Source: JBCCQH01 sp039024435 (GTDB lineage: Bacteria > Bacteroidota > Bacteroidia > J057 > JADKCL01). Taken from it: a DNA stretch of 64,000 bases. Shown here one piece after another: positions 7,776-15,633 of this stretch. The position numbers were made by a program, and so were the translations under genes. Location: assembly GCA_039024435.1 (NCBI GenBank), contig JBCCQH010000001.1:124001-188000 (forward strand), in the 5' to 3' direction. The notes beneath the pieces are model-generated. The model was not told the origin of the DNA. It made no database searches and saw nothing but the letters and a program-made list of their open reading frames with translations. Numbering within the stretch: position 1 is the first letter of the stretch; each line of letters opens with the position of its first letter.

Positions 7776-10599
7776 ATATATCGGAATTGCTTTGCTGCTA
7801 TTCCTGGGTGCTGGAGGAACCGCCCTTGCCCAGGAAGGAACCCTGACCGGCAAAGTGTACGATGCCGAAAGCAAAGAACCGCTCCCTTACGCGAAGATTA
7901 CGATCAAAGGGACGTACTACGGGGCGCTGTCGGACGGGAACGGCAACTACACGATCAAGGGCATCAAGCCGGGGGACTATTCGGTGGTCTTCTTCATGGA
8001 TGAATATAAATCCACCATCTACACCGGCCAGACCATCAAAGCGGGGCAAACCACGACGCTGAATGGCGCCATGAAGTCGGCTTCCTACACGTTGGAAACC
8101 TACGAGATCATCGGGCAGGCTGAACTTGTGGACCTGGAATCGGGACAATCGAAGATCAGCGTCGGTAAGGAGTTCATCGAGGAATCGAGCTACCGCGACG
8201 TCACCGAAGTCATCGCCAACGAAAACGGGGTCAACCTGACGCCGGACGGCATCCAAATCCGGGGGGGGCGGGTGTACGAAACTACTTATCTGGTGGAGGG
8301 CATTTCCGCCAAGGATCCACTCGCGGGAACCGGGCTCGGGGTAAATGTCTCCGCTTCGTCCATCGAAAATATTGATCTGGTGACTGGTGGGGGCGACGCT
8401 GAATTCGGCAATGGCACCGCCGGGGTCATCAACACCCGCATCCGCGAAGGGGGCGACAAGTACGACTTCAAGTTGAGTTGGCAGCGGGACAATCTGGGCT
8501 GGAGCCCAAACACGGCCTTCAGTTGGAATACCGACGTTGCGAGTGCTTCGTTCAGTGGTCCGGTGCCCTTCACGAAGGGCAAGCTGTCTTTCTTTACCAG
8601 CGCGGACATGAGCCTCTCGGACACCTATTTTGGGTTTGTCGCCGACCAATTGCACAGTTCACTGTTCACGAATGATTCGCTGTGGGCGCCGCGCCAGGAC
8701 AACCGCTGGGCCAATACGATCAAACTGACCTACAACATCCGTCCGGGGATGAAGCTGTCGGTCACGAACCAGCACAGCCTCAACATCAACCAGAACAACC
8801 GTACCCTGCAGGTGGTGGGCAACGACGCTATCCTTCAGCCGGGCTTTCCGTATCGCTACAGCCTCAACCTGGACAATGCGAACACCTACACGCACCACTC
8901 GAATCTCACCATCGTGAACTTCAAGACGATTCTCGACAGTTCGCGCTGGACTTTGGATGTGAGTGCCGGTCGCCTCTTTACCCTGCTGCAAGCGGATGCA
9001 AATGGCCGGCCGTTTCGCGAGTCCACGGTGGACCGCATCAACGATCCTGCCTCGATCGTGACCGACCCGGTGAGCGTCTTCAATCCCGCCGATTCCGTAG
9101 TGTACGTGTTTCCCGGTCCCGGCTTGTTTAACAACGACGGCTTGGGCACCCTTTGGCACAACCACCACGCGCAAGAGTATACGCTGCGGTATAAATTTTC
9201 CCACCAGAGCAAGAGTGGGGTGCATTTCCTCAGCATCGGCCACGAGCACAAAGAGCAAGAATACCAATGGATCGATGTGAGCCGGCCCTGGGTCGGAGCG
9301 CCGATCCGGATCGACGACACGACCTCGACCCCTTCCACAAGTATCGGGTCGAGCAGTGACGTTTGGTTGGCGCGGCCATCGCAAGGCGGCATATTTTTCC
9401 AGGATGAGATTCGCTACAAAGGGATTATCGCCGTTCTGGGGGCGCGCTTTGACTACTGGGCTCCGGGAAAATTTGCCGACAATGCCGTCGAAGATTCTCT
9501 GGCTCCGGTGGTGGATGAGATCCGGGAGCAATACCGCGACCAGACCACCAAGCTGTTTGGCAAGCGCTGGAAGGCCCGCCTGCTCCCCAAAATCCGGGTC
9601 TCCTTCCCGGTCACCGAGAACAATGTCCTCTACTTCAACTACGGCCACGCCACGCTGCTGCCGCATCCCCGATTTGTGTACGCGGGCCTCGATCCGGTCT
9701 ATCAGGACCGCTCTTTCCTCTCGAATCTGGGCAATCCCAACCTGAATCCGGAGGTCACGGTTTCCTACGAAATCGGACTCAAGTCCAAGATCAACAAGAA
9801 CCTCGCCCTCACGGTGACGGCATTTTACAACGACAAGTTTGACTACATTGTGAGCCGGCGGATTTTGATTCGCGACCGGACCGGGCGCTTTGTCGAAAAG
9901 ACCTTTTTCATCAACCAGGACTACGCGCGGATTCGGGGCTTGGAAATCGGGATTCGCCAGCGGATCGCCCGTGTGTTCCAACTCAACCTGAACGGAGCTT
10001 ACCAGATTGCAACCGGCAAGTCAAATACGGCGGCGGAATCGGCCCTGCAGATTCGGACCCAGGGCTTCGTCAATGCCACCAACGAAAACTTCCTCGCATG
10101 GGACCGCCCGTTTGACTTCAAGGGTTCGTTTGTCTACCGGCCGGACAGCAACAGCACCTTGTTTGGGGCGAAATTGGAAGGGTTCCGCGTCTTCCTCTCC
10201 GCCAACCTGAAATCGGGTCTGCGCTATACCCCGCACATCCTGGTGGATACCTCGGACTTGGGGCGGCCGCTTTACGAAGCGGACATCGAGCGGCCCTTCG
10301 ACGAAGTGGGGGCGTGGTGGTTTTGGACTGACCTCAAGATCACCCGAGATTTCCGTTTCGGGGCGCAGAAGCAACAGCGCGCCAGCATTTTCTTCGAGGT
10401 GCGCAATTTGTTTAACAACCGCAACTCGCAGATCATCAATGGGGTGACCGGACGGGCGTACCAAGAAGGGGATCCGCTGCCGGCGGGTTTCCGCGATCCC
10501 CAATTTCCCGATCCACAGGACCGGGGGCTCCCCCCGTTTAACCCGGCGCGTTTCATGACGCCCCGTCAATTGATGTTTGGCCTAAGCATGAATCTCTGA
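7759..10599 (+). CDS. TonB-dependent outer-membrane receptor with carboxypeptidase-regulatory domain
   Basis: The 946-residue protein has a signal peptide (1-24), a CarboxypepD_reg-like domain (about 26-110: LTGKVYDAESKEPLPYAKITIKG), a plug domain (about 120-240: IQIRGGRVYETTYLVEGI, IENIDLVTGGGDAEFGNGTAGVINT) and a ~650-residue beta-barrel. Such receptors import or gate ligands across the outer membrane using TonB energy. There is no SusD-type partner next to it, so it is not an ordinary SusCD pair. Instead it lies between a lipoprotein gene (17-nt overlap) and a PorV-like gene (TGATG overlap). The neighbouring T9SS-type proteins suggest a role linked to protein export or to a surface complex, but the ligand is unknown. 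Confidence 0.9.
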   Translation: MNSIGRYIGIALLLFLGAGGTALAQEGTLTGKVYDAESKEPLPYAKITIKGTYYGALSDGNGNYTIKGIKPGDYSVVFFMDEYKSTIYTGQTIKAGQTTTLNGAMKSASYTLETYEIIGQAELVDLESGQSKISVGKEFIEESSYRDVTEVIANENGVNLTPDGIQIRGGRVYETTYLVEGISAKDPLAGTGLGVNVSASSIENIDLVTGGGDAEFGNGTAGVINTRIREGGDKYDFKLSWQRDNLGWSPNTAFSWNTDVASASFSGPVPFTKGKLSFFTSADMSLSDTYFGFVADQLHSSLFTNDSLWAPRQDNRWANTIKLTYNIRPGMKLSVTNQHSLNINQNNRTLQVVGNDAILQPGFPYRYSLNLDNANTYTHHSNLTIVNFKTILDSSRWTLDVSAGRLFTLLQADANGRPFRESTVDRINDPASIVTDPVSVFNPADSVVYVFPGPGLFNNDGLGTLWHNHHAQEYTLRYKFSHQSKSGVHFLSIGHEHKEQEYQWIDVSRPWVGAPIRIDDTTSTPSTSIGSSSDVWLARPSQGGIFFQDEIRYKGIIAVLGARFDYWAPGKFADNAVEDSLAPVVDEIREQYRDQTTKLFGKRWKARLLPKIRVSFPVTENNVLYFNYGHATLLPHPRFVYAGLDPVYQDRSFLSNLGNPNLNPEVTVSYEIGLKSKINKNLALTVTAFYNDKFDYIVSRRILIRDRTGRFVEKTFFINQDYARIRGLEIGIRQRIARVFQLNLNGAYQIATGKSNTAAESALQIRTQGFVNATNENFLAWDRPFDFKGSFVYRPDSNSTLFGAKLEGFRVFLSANLKSGLRYTPHILVDTSDLGRPLYEADIERPFDEVGAWWFWTDLKITRDFRFGAQKQQRASIFFEVRNLFNNRNSQIINGVTGRAYQEGDPLPAGFRDPQFPDPQDRGLPPFNPARFMTPRQLMFGLSMNL

Positions 10600-11633
10600 T
10601 GCGCAGAATCGCAATTTATATCGCCCTGCTGTTGATCGCCGCCCCGGTGGCCCAAGCGCAGTTGCTGCCCCGCCTCGGTGCGCAGCGGGCCGGGATTTCG
10701 GCACTTACCTTTCTCAAGATCGATCCGAGTCCGCGCTCGGCGGCAATGTCGGGTGCTCACGTGTCCATGACCGGGGATCCCTACGCGACCTACTGGAATC
10801 CGGCGGCGGTGGCGGAGATGGACGGATTTTCCCTGGCGGCTTCGAATACTTTCTGGGTGGCCGGGATCAACCACGCTTTCCTCTCGGCGGTGCAGCCCAC
10901 CAAAATCGGCAACTTTGCCTTGTCGGTGACTTCCCTGACCACCGGCGCGATGGAACGCCGTACGGAATTTCAGCCGGAAGGGACGGGGGAGTTTTTCTAC
11001 GCCAGCAATACTGCCATCGGGCTGACCTACTCACAGCAGTTGACCGATTTCTTCAGTTACGGGGTCAGTTTGAAATACGTCAACGAAACGTTGGCCGAAT
11101 TCTCCGCCCACACTGCGGTGGTGGACCTGGGGTTCATGTACCGCACCGACTGGAAAGACCTGAGTTTTGCCGTCGCGGTGCAAAGCTTCGGGACCAACTC
11201 GACCCTCAGCGGGGACTACGAGCCGGACGGCCTGGACCCCAAGCCGATTGTATTGGAATCGTATCCGGCGCCGACGATCTTCAAGCTGGGCATCTCGATG
11301 ATTCCCTGGAAGCGGGAGGACATGTCGCTGACCACAATTGCCCAGCTCAATCACCCCAATGACAATGCGGAAAACATCCGTTTGGGCTTGGAATACGAGT
11401 ACCGCAAACTGCTGTTTGTCCGGGCCGGCTATAAAATCAACGTCAAGGACCAGATCTATCCCACCGCCGGATTGGGAGTGCGGACACGCTTGGGGAAACA
11501 TCCCCTGACCTTTGATTATGCGGTGGATCCCACCCCGTTTTTGGGCTGGATCCACCGAATTGGATTGTCGTTCTCAGTGAATAAAGCAAAAAGGGAGGCT
11601 TCAGATGCTACGGAATCGCCGGTTTCAGAATAA
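10599..11633 (+). CDS. PorV/PorQ-family outer-membrane barrel protein
   Basis: The 344-residue product has a signal peptide (MRRIAIYIALLLIAAPVAQAQ) followed by the PorV/PorQ (UPF0164) hallmark: FLKIDPSPRSAAMSGAHVS, then DPYATYWNPAAVAEM. The rest alternates like a FadL-type beta-barrel. In T9SS, PorV collects cargo at the outer face of the translocon and passes it to the attachment complex. This copy sits in an operon with two tail-bearing proteins rather than in a T9SS core locus, so it may be a dedicated paralogue. Start and upstream stop overlap as TGATG. It overlaps the next gene by 29 nt. Confidence 0.85.
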   Translation: MRRIAIYIALLLIAAPVAQAQLLPRLGAQRAGISALTFLKIDPSPRSAAMSGAHVSMTGDPYATYWNPAAVAEMDGFSLAASNTFWVAGINHAFLSAVQPTKIGNFALSVTSLTTGAMERRTEFQPEGTGEFFYASNTAIGLTYSQQLTDFFSYGVSLKYVNETLAEFSAHTAVVDLGFMYRTDWKDLSFAVAVQSFGTNSTLSGDYEPDGLDPKPIVLESYPAPTIFKLGISMIPWKREDMSLTTIAQLNHPNDNAENIRLGLEYEYRKLLFVRAGYKINVKDQIYPTAGLGVRTRLGKHPLTFDYAVDPTPFLGWIHRIGLSFSVNKAKREASDATESPVSE

Positions 11634-12801
11634 TATCATCGTCTTGCTGGGCTTGGTCGGGTTGGTCCTGACCGGTTGTGAAGGGTTTTTCGGCAAGAAG
11701 GTCGACGCGAGTTTCATCGATGTGCCGATTGCGACGGACCGTCCGGTGGCCTACGTCCCGATTCAGCCAGTGTGGGACAATTTTACCCGGCCGGCGGACA
11801 TCATCATCGGTTATGACGAGTTGATCTACGTGGTGGACGACGTGACGGAAGAGATCATCGCCCTGGACCAGGCGGGGAATGAGTTGGGGCGCTTCGGGGT
11901 GCCGGGCGTCCACGACATCGCGATGGACCGGCGCCTGGAATTACTGGCCTTGGGGACGTTTGATACCCTGGGGGCGACCTTGCCGGCGATCTACCGCATC
12001 GACCTCAAGAGCAATGGAGGCGCTTACGGCCTCAGTGGCGCTTCGATTGTGAACAAGGTGCTGCATCCTTTTTATTACAAGTCTTCGTTCACGCCGGGGG
12101 TAGACGATCTCGCCGACTTCACCGGCATCGCGACCCGGGCGGACAACAGCTACTACGTCTCGCGGAGCGGTCCCAATGTTTCGCAGATTTTCGGGCCGGA
12201 CGACGCCATGCTCATCTTTGGGGACGACGATGACTACGCAACGAATGTGCGGGTAAACACCGCCGGGCAGGTGCGGGGTGACTACTTCATCTCTCCGGTG
12301 GCGGTGGTGACCAAGGCGCAACCGCCGCAGTCGCCCTTTGTCAATACCGAAGGCGATTTCATTTTTGCCTCGACCGACGCCACGCAGCAGCTCAAAGTCC
12401 GCTACATCGATGTGGAGGAAACGGAAAATGGCATCACCTACCTTGTGCAGGAGTTTGCCGTGGGAGATACTTCGGCGGCAGATGGATTTTTGTACACGCC
12501 GGGCCGGTTTGGTTCGCCGACGGACGTGACCTTTACGGGGGACGGGACGAACTACATTTTTGTTCTGGATCAGGAGAAGGATTCATTGTTTCAGTTTACA
12601 AACACGGGCCTGGAAGGGGTGAATCCGCCGGCCGGTTCGAGTTCCTCGAAGAACATCAAGGTGTCGTTTGGCGGCACGGGGTCGAGCCTGACCGAGTTTC
12701 GCCAGCCGACGGGCGTGGCCTACTACCGGCGGATCGTGTACGTAGCCGATGCCGGCAATGGCCGGGTGCTGCGGTTTCAGTTGACGACGGATTTTGATTG
12801 A
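11605..12801 (+). CDS. NHL-repeat-like lipoprotein, last gene of six-gene operon
   Basis: The 398-residue product has a lipoprotein signal with lipobox LTGC near residue 26. The body has beta-propeller-like repeats: IIGYDELIYVVDDVTEEIIALDQAGNELGRFGVPG near the N-terminus and FRQPTGVAYYRRIVYVADAGNGRVLRF at the end, typical of NHL or SMP-30-like blades. It probably forms a membrane-anchored propeller that acts as a binding platform. The gene starts inside the PorV-like gene and ends 17 bp from the convergent gene at 12819, which closes the operon. Confidence 0.78.
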   Translation: MLRNRRFQNNIIVLLGLVGLVLTGCEGFFGKKVDASFIDVPIATDRPVAYVPIQPVWDNFTRPADIIIGYDELIYVVDDVTEEIIALDQAGNELGRFGVPGVHDIAMDRRLELLALGTFDTLGATLPAIYRIDLKSNGGAYGLSGASIVNKVLHPFYYKSSFTPGVDDLADFTGIATRADNSYYVSRSGPNVSQIFGPDDAMLIFGDDDDYATNVRVNTAGQVRGDYFISPVAVVTKAQPPQSPFVNTEGDFIFASTDATQQLKVRYIDVEETENGITYLVQEFAVGDTSAADGFLYTPGRFGSPTDVTFTGDGTNYIFVLDQEKDSLFQFTNTGLEGVNPPAGSSSSKNIKVSFGGTGSSLTEFRQPTGVAYYRRIVYVADAGNGRVLRFQLTTDFD

Positions 12802-12818
12802 GGGGGGCACGCCGCGCC

Positions 12819-13202
12819 TCATTCTTTCAGATTGCCTCGTTCATCAAATTGTTGAATGGTTTGTTCACCGGATGCTTTGGTCATGGTCCGCTTTTGTAAG
12901 TGCCGCCGATCTGGCCAGTACGTATAACGATCCGTCCATTCCAGCTCTCCATCACAGTACTTTTGGAACTGGACCAGGTTTGCTCCTCGAAAGTGGGCGA
13001 TGTAGTAGGTCGGAAGCACTTTTGTTTCTTCGAAGGAAATTTCTCGTTTGGGTTTGAAGGGGATCGAATATCCCGACCAACTGGCATAATAGCGAACGAC
13101 AGTTTCGGAAGGGTTTTGGGTCATTTTCAGATTTTGTGAGGTTGGAGAAGTTGGTCCTACTATCAGTAGAAGAGCAATATATGCGTAAATTTTAGAAATC
13201 AT
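12819..13202 (-). CDS. Small exported protein, candidate immunity partner
   Basis: The 127-residue product has an N-terminal signal sequence (MISKIYAYIALLLIVG) without a lipobox cysteine, so it is probably periplasmic. The mature part is small and aromatic-rich (VVRYYASWSGYSIPF, then YYIAHFRGANLVQFQKY) and resembles short Bacteroidota proteins of unknown function. Its ATG overlaps the stop of the 179-residue gene upstream (ATGA), so they are co-transcribed and coupled. That arrangement, and the papain-like motifs in the partner, suggest it could neutralise the upstream product, but this is an inference. Base composition is AT-richer than in the flanking operons. Confidence 0.65.
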   Translation of the reverse strand: MISKIYAYIALLLIVGPTSPTSQNLKMTQNPSETVVRYYASWSGYSIPFKPKREISFEETKVLPTYYIAHFRGANLVQFQKYCDGELEWTDRYTYWPDRRHLQKRTMTKASGEQTIQQFDERGNLKE

Positions 13203-13738
13203 TTTTCAATCTCCACCCCCGAGTTTTTGAGCATTTCCTTTTGAAAGGAATGGCAATTTTGTCCTCCTAGTCCGAGGGTCCAGCGCCACTCCCCAGAGTA
13301 ACTTTGGGCAAAAGATCTCATCTCTTTTTTGACTGCGTCCTCATCTTTGTTAGGATTTTTGATTCTTATTTTAAAAGATTCTTCGCCTGCTTCTCCGTGG
13401 TGCGGATCTCTAGTTGGTGTACCGCCAAAAGTTGTTTGCCCGTTTAGTTCCCCCTCAACGCCCAGCAGCGTTCCCTTGAGACCAACAGAATCTTTTGGCC
13501 ACCATCCGTAGCTTTCTCCGTGGCTAAGTTCGGTCCACCAGTGTCCATACTTGTCTTGTCCTTTAAGGTGGATGTGATTCCGCTTGATGGTGATCTCTTT
13601 CGAAAGATTGCCACCTCCAAGATTTTCATCCTCTTTACCAGCCCGAAGCTGTAAGGTTGGAGGCATCATTGATGGCATATTTTCTGTGCTGGATACTGCT
13701 TTATCACCCACGTTAGAAGACTTCCGCTCCTTTTCCAT
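13199..13738 (-). CDS. Candidate permuted-papain (NlpC/P60 or LRAT-like) effector domain protein
   Basis: The 179-residue protein has no signal peptide. A low-complexity N-terminal ~45 residues (with MPPTLQLRAG) precedes a compact domain with KYGHWWTEL (His66, Glu70), ESYGWWPK, DPHHGE (His113/114) and GQNCHSFQ (Cys162). An early His followed by a late Cys is the order found in circularly permuted papain-like folds such as LRAT/YiiX. The N-terminal PPxxQLxA phrase recalls linker motifs in proteins associated with extracellular contractile injection systems, but this link is weak. It has its own promoter at 13760-13789 and is coupled to the small exported gene downstream. A toxin or cargo enzyme is plausible; a housekeeping hydrolase is possible. 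Confidence 0.65.
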   Translation of the reverse strand: MEKERKSSNVGDKAVSSTENMPSMMPPTLQLRAGKEDENLGGGNLSKEITIKRNHIHLKGQDKYGHWWTELSHGESYGWWPKDSVGLKGTLLGVEGELNGQTTFGGTPTRDPHHGEAGEESFKIRIKNPNKDEDAVKKEMRSFAQSYSGEWRWTLGLGGQNCHSFQKEMLKNSGVEIEK

Positions 13739-13759
13739 ATATAATCAATTTTCTATCTT

Positions 13760-13789
13760 CAAAGCTAGATTAAATTATATAAATGCCAA
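13760..13789 (-). promoter_or_regulatory. Canonical Bacteroidota promoter (TTG-N19-TAGCTTTG) for the effector-like gene
   Basis: On the minus strand a -33 TTG (13789-13787) is followed after exactly 19 nt by TAGCTTTG (13767-13760), matching the TTG-N19-TAnnTTTG consensus. It lies 22 nt before the ATG at 13738 in an AT-rich stretch. Confidence 0.6.
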
Positions 13790-13974
13790 AAATATAATAA
13801 ATAATGAAAATTTTGGTCCTTTGTTTCCATAAATCCTAAGGCTCAACTCCTCGACGAAGCTGAGGGAGACCTCATCCATCGCAACACCTGCATGTAGAGA
13901 AGCAACCCTGCCCAGAATCAGCTTTATTTCGCAAACCAATTTCAGCACGGTCACAATGCGTATATTGTCGTTGA

Positions 13975-15373
13975 ATGATAACGAGACTTTACATTGATGG
14001 CTTTAAATCATTTCATGAATTTGAAATGGTATTCACACCATTCACTGTAATCGCTGGGGCCAATGCATCGGGAAAGAGCAATTTGCTCGATGCTTTGCAG
14101 TTACTTTCCGATCTCTCGCACAACGACCTGAAAAATTCCTTTACCAAGCAACGGGGCGAGGCCATCGAGTTGTTCACGCAGTATGGGGAAAATGATTTTG
14201 CCCGTGAAATGACTTTTGAGGTGGATATGCTGATCGATAAATCGGTCAAAGATGCCTGGGGCGGAGCCGCAACGCTCAAGTACACACGGCTTTGTTACCG
14301 TTTGGTCATCGTGCGCCGAAGCAATGAAAAAGGCATTGACGAACTGTTCGTCAAGGATGAACTGTTGAAGCCGATTCGCCACAAAGAGGACCAATGGGTC
14401 GAGAAGCAACTGCCAAGGGGAGAAGTTCGTTACCACTGGCGTCCCAAGGTCTCCGGCCGAAGAAGCAAGCCCTACATCCATACGGAACTCTGCAACGGAG
14501 TGCCTACCATTAAGCTGCCCCAGGACGGACGGCAAGGGGGCAAAGAAACTCCGGGAGATGCGGCCACCCGGACTGTGCTCAGCGGAATCGATGACGTCAA
14601 TTTTCCCCATGCACTTGCCGCGCGCGAGGAAATGAAGCAGTGGCAATTCCTGCAGCTTAACCCCGATGATCTCCGCCAACCAACGAAGAAACAGATCGGA
14701 ATGTCGGACATCATTTCCCAATCGGGGGAAAATTTGGCCGCGGCGCTCTATCGCATCCATACCGAGGACGAATTTGCGCTCAAAGACATTTCGCGGCGCC
14801 TCAACAATATTTTTTCCCATCTCCTGGAAATCCAGGTGACCGACGACCGGGCGAACAACCAGTACTTGATTACCGTCGTCAGCGAGGACCGCAAGACCTT
14901 TTCTTCGCGCGTCCTGTCGGAAGGTACGTTGCGACTCATTGCTTTGTGCATCTTTCTGTTTGACAACTCGCACGATGGCTTGCTTTGCTACGAAGAACCC
15001 GAAAACGGCATCCATCCCTTCCGGATCAAAGCATTGGCGGAGTTGCTGAAGGATCTGGGAGTAGACTTCTCCCAAACAACCATGCCCCTGCGGCAAATCA
15101 TCGTCAATACCCACTCTTCGGTCCTGGTCGGGGAAATATTCAAGTGGCGGGATGACGATCAGGTACTCCCAGTTGAAAACGCTGCTGCGCAGCACCGGGT
15201 CAGGGAAAAAGAAAGTTGCCATCACCGACATGAAGCCCGTGCTAAAGGTCGAAGGTCGAAGGCAACGCAAGTTGTTTTCCGAATTGAGTGACTCTGAAAT
15301 TAAATTGACGTTGTCTCAAGTCAAGCGTTACCTGCAGCCAACAGCGAACCCCAATGCAGTGGAAGCACTATGA
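13975..15373 (+). pseudogene. AAA/ABC-type ATPase of a defence-like pair, frameshifted near the C-terminus
   Basis: The main frame (13975-15291) encodes an OLD/AbiLi-like AAA ATPase: Walker A GANASGKS at residues 28-35, an ABC-like signature LSEGTLRLIAL, Walker B LLCYEEPENG and a histidine switch NTHSSV. Shortly after NTHSSVLVGEIFKW the sequence turns into basic, low-quality residues. A second frame from about 15152 to 15373 carries the expected ending (TGSGKKKVAITDMKPV). A single frameshift near 15150-15165 therefore splits the C-terminus. The second frame's stop overlaps the next gene's ATG (ATGA), which preserves the ancestral operon structure. Such ATPases pair with Toprim/DUF4276-type proteins in phage-defence loci. 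Confidence 0.72.
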
Positions 15374-15594
15374 CCCGCCAATTGATCATTGGCTTGGCAG
15401 CGGAGGGAACGACCGATTATCGATTTCTCTCGAACATCATCCGCCGCACCTACGAGGAGTTGGCATTTGAATGCCAGGGTGACGTTGAGATACCGGAGAT
15501 CCAGGAAATCCATATTCGCAAGACTGCAATCATAGATTATTTTGTGGAGGCCGCGCGGGCGTCGTTGATCCAACTCAACTATCTGAGGTCCTGA
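15370..15594 (+). pseudogene. Truncated DUF4276/RloB-like Toprim partner
   Basis: Only 74 codons remain: MTRQLIIGLAAEGTTDYRFL matches the start of the small partner proteins (AbiLii/RloB/DUF4276-like), in which the GxxAEGxTDxRFL motif supplies the first Toprim acidic residue. Full members are about 200 residues long; the acidic DxD part is missing. The frame stops 40 bp before the end of the convergent acyltransferase gene, so the 3' half was probably deleted when the present junction formed. The ATG overlaps the stop of the frameshifted ATPase. Non-functional remnant is the best reading. Confidence 0.65.
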
Positions 15595-15633
15595 ATTGCG
15601 GGCGAAACGGACGGTTGAGCTTACTGCCACAAC

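Noticed and set aside
8659..9981. 440-codon minus-strand open frame
   Set aside because: Antisense of the TonB receptor barrel; no domain, no start context.
14101..15270. 389-codon minus-strand open frame
   Set aside because: Antisense of the ATPase, whose Walker motifs prove the plus strand is coding.
13975..15373. Programmed frameshift in the ATPase instead of decay
   Set aside because: No slippery heptamer with a downstream structure was apparent near 15150-15165, and the partner gene is also truncated, which favours decay.
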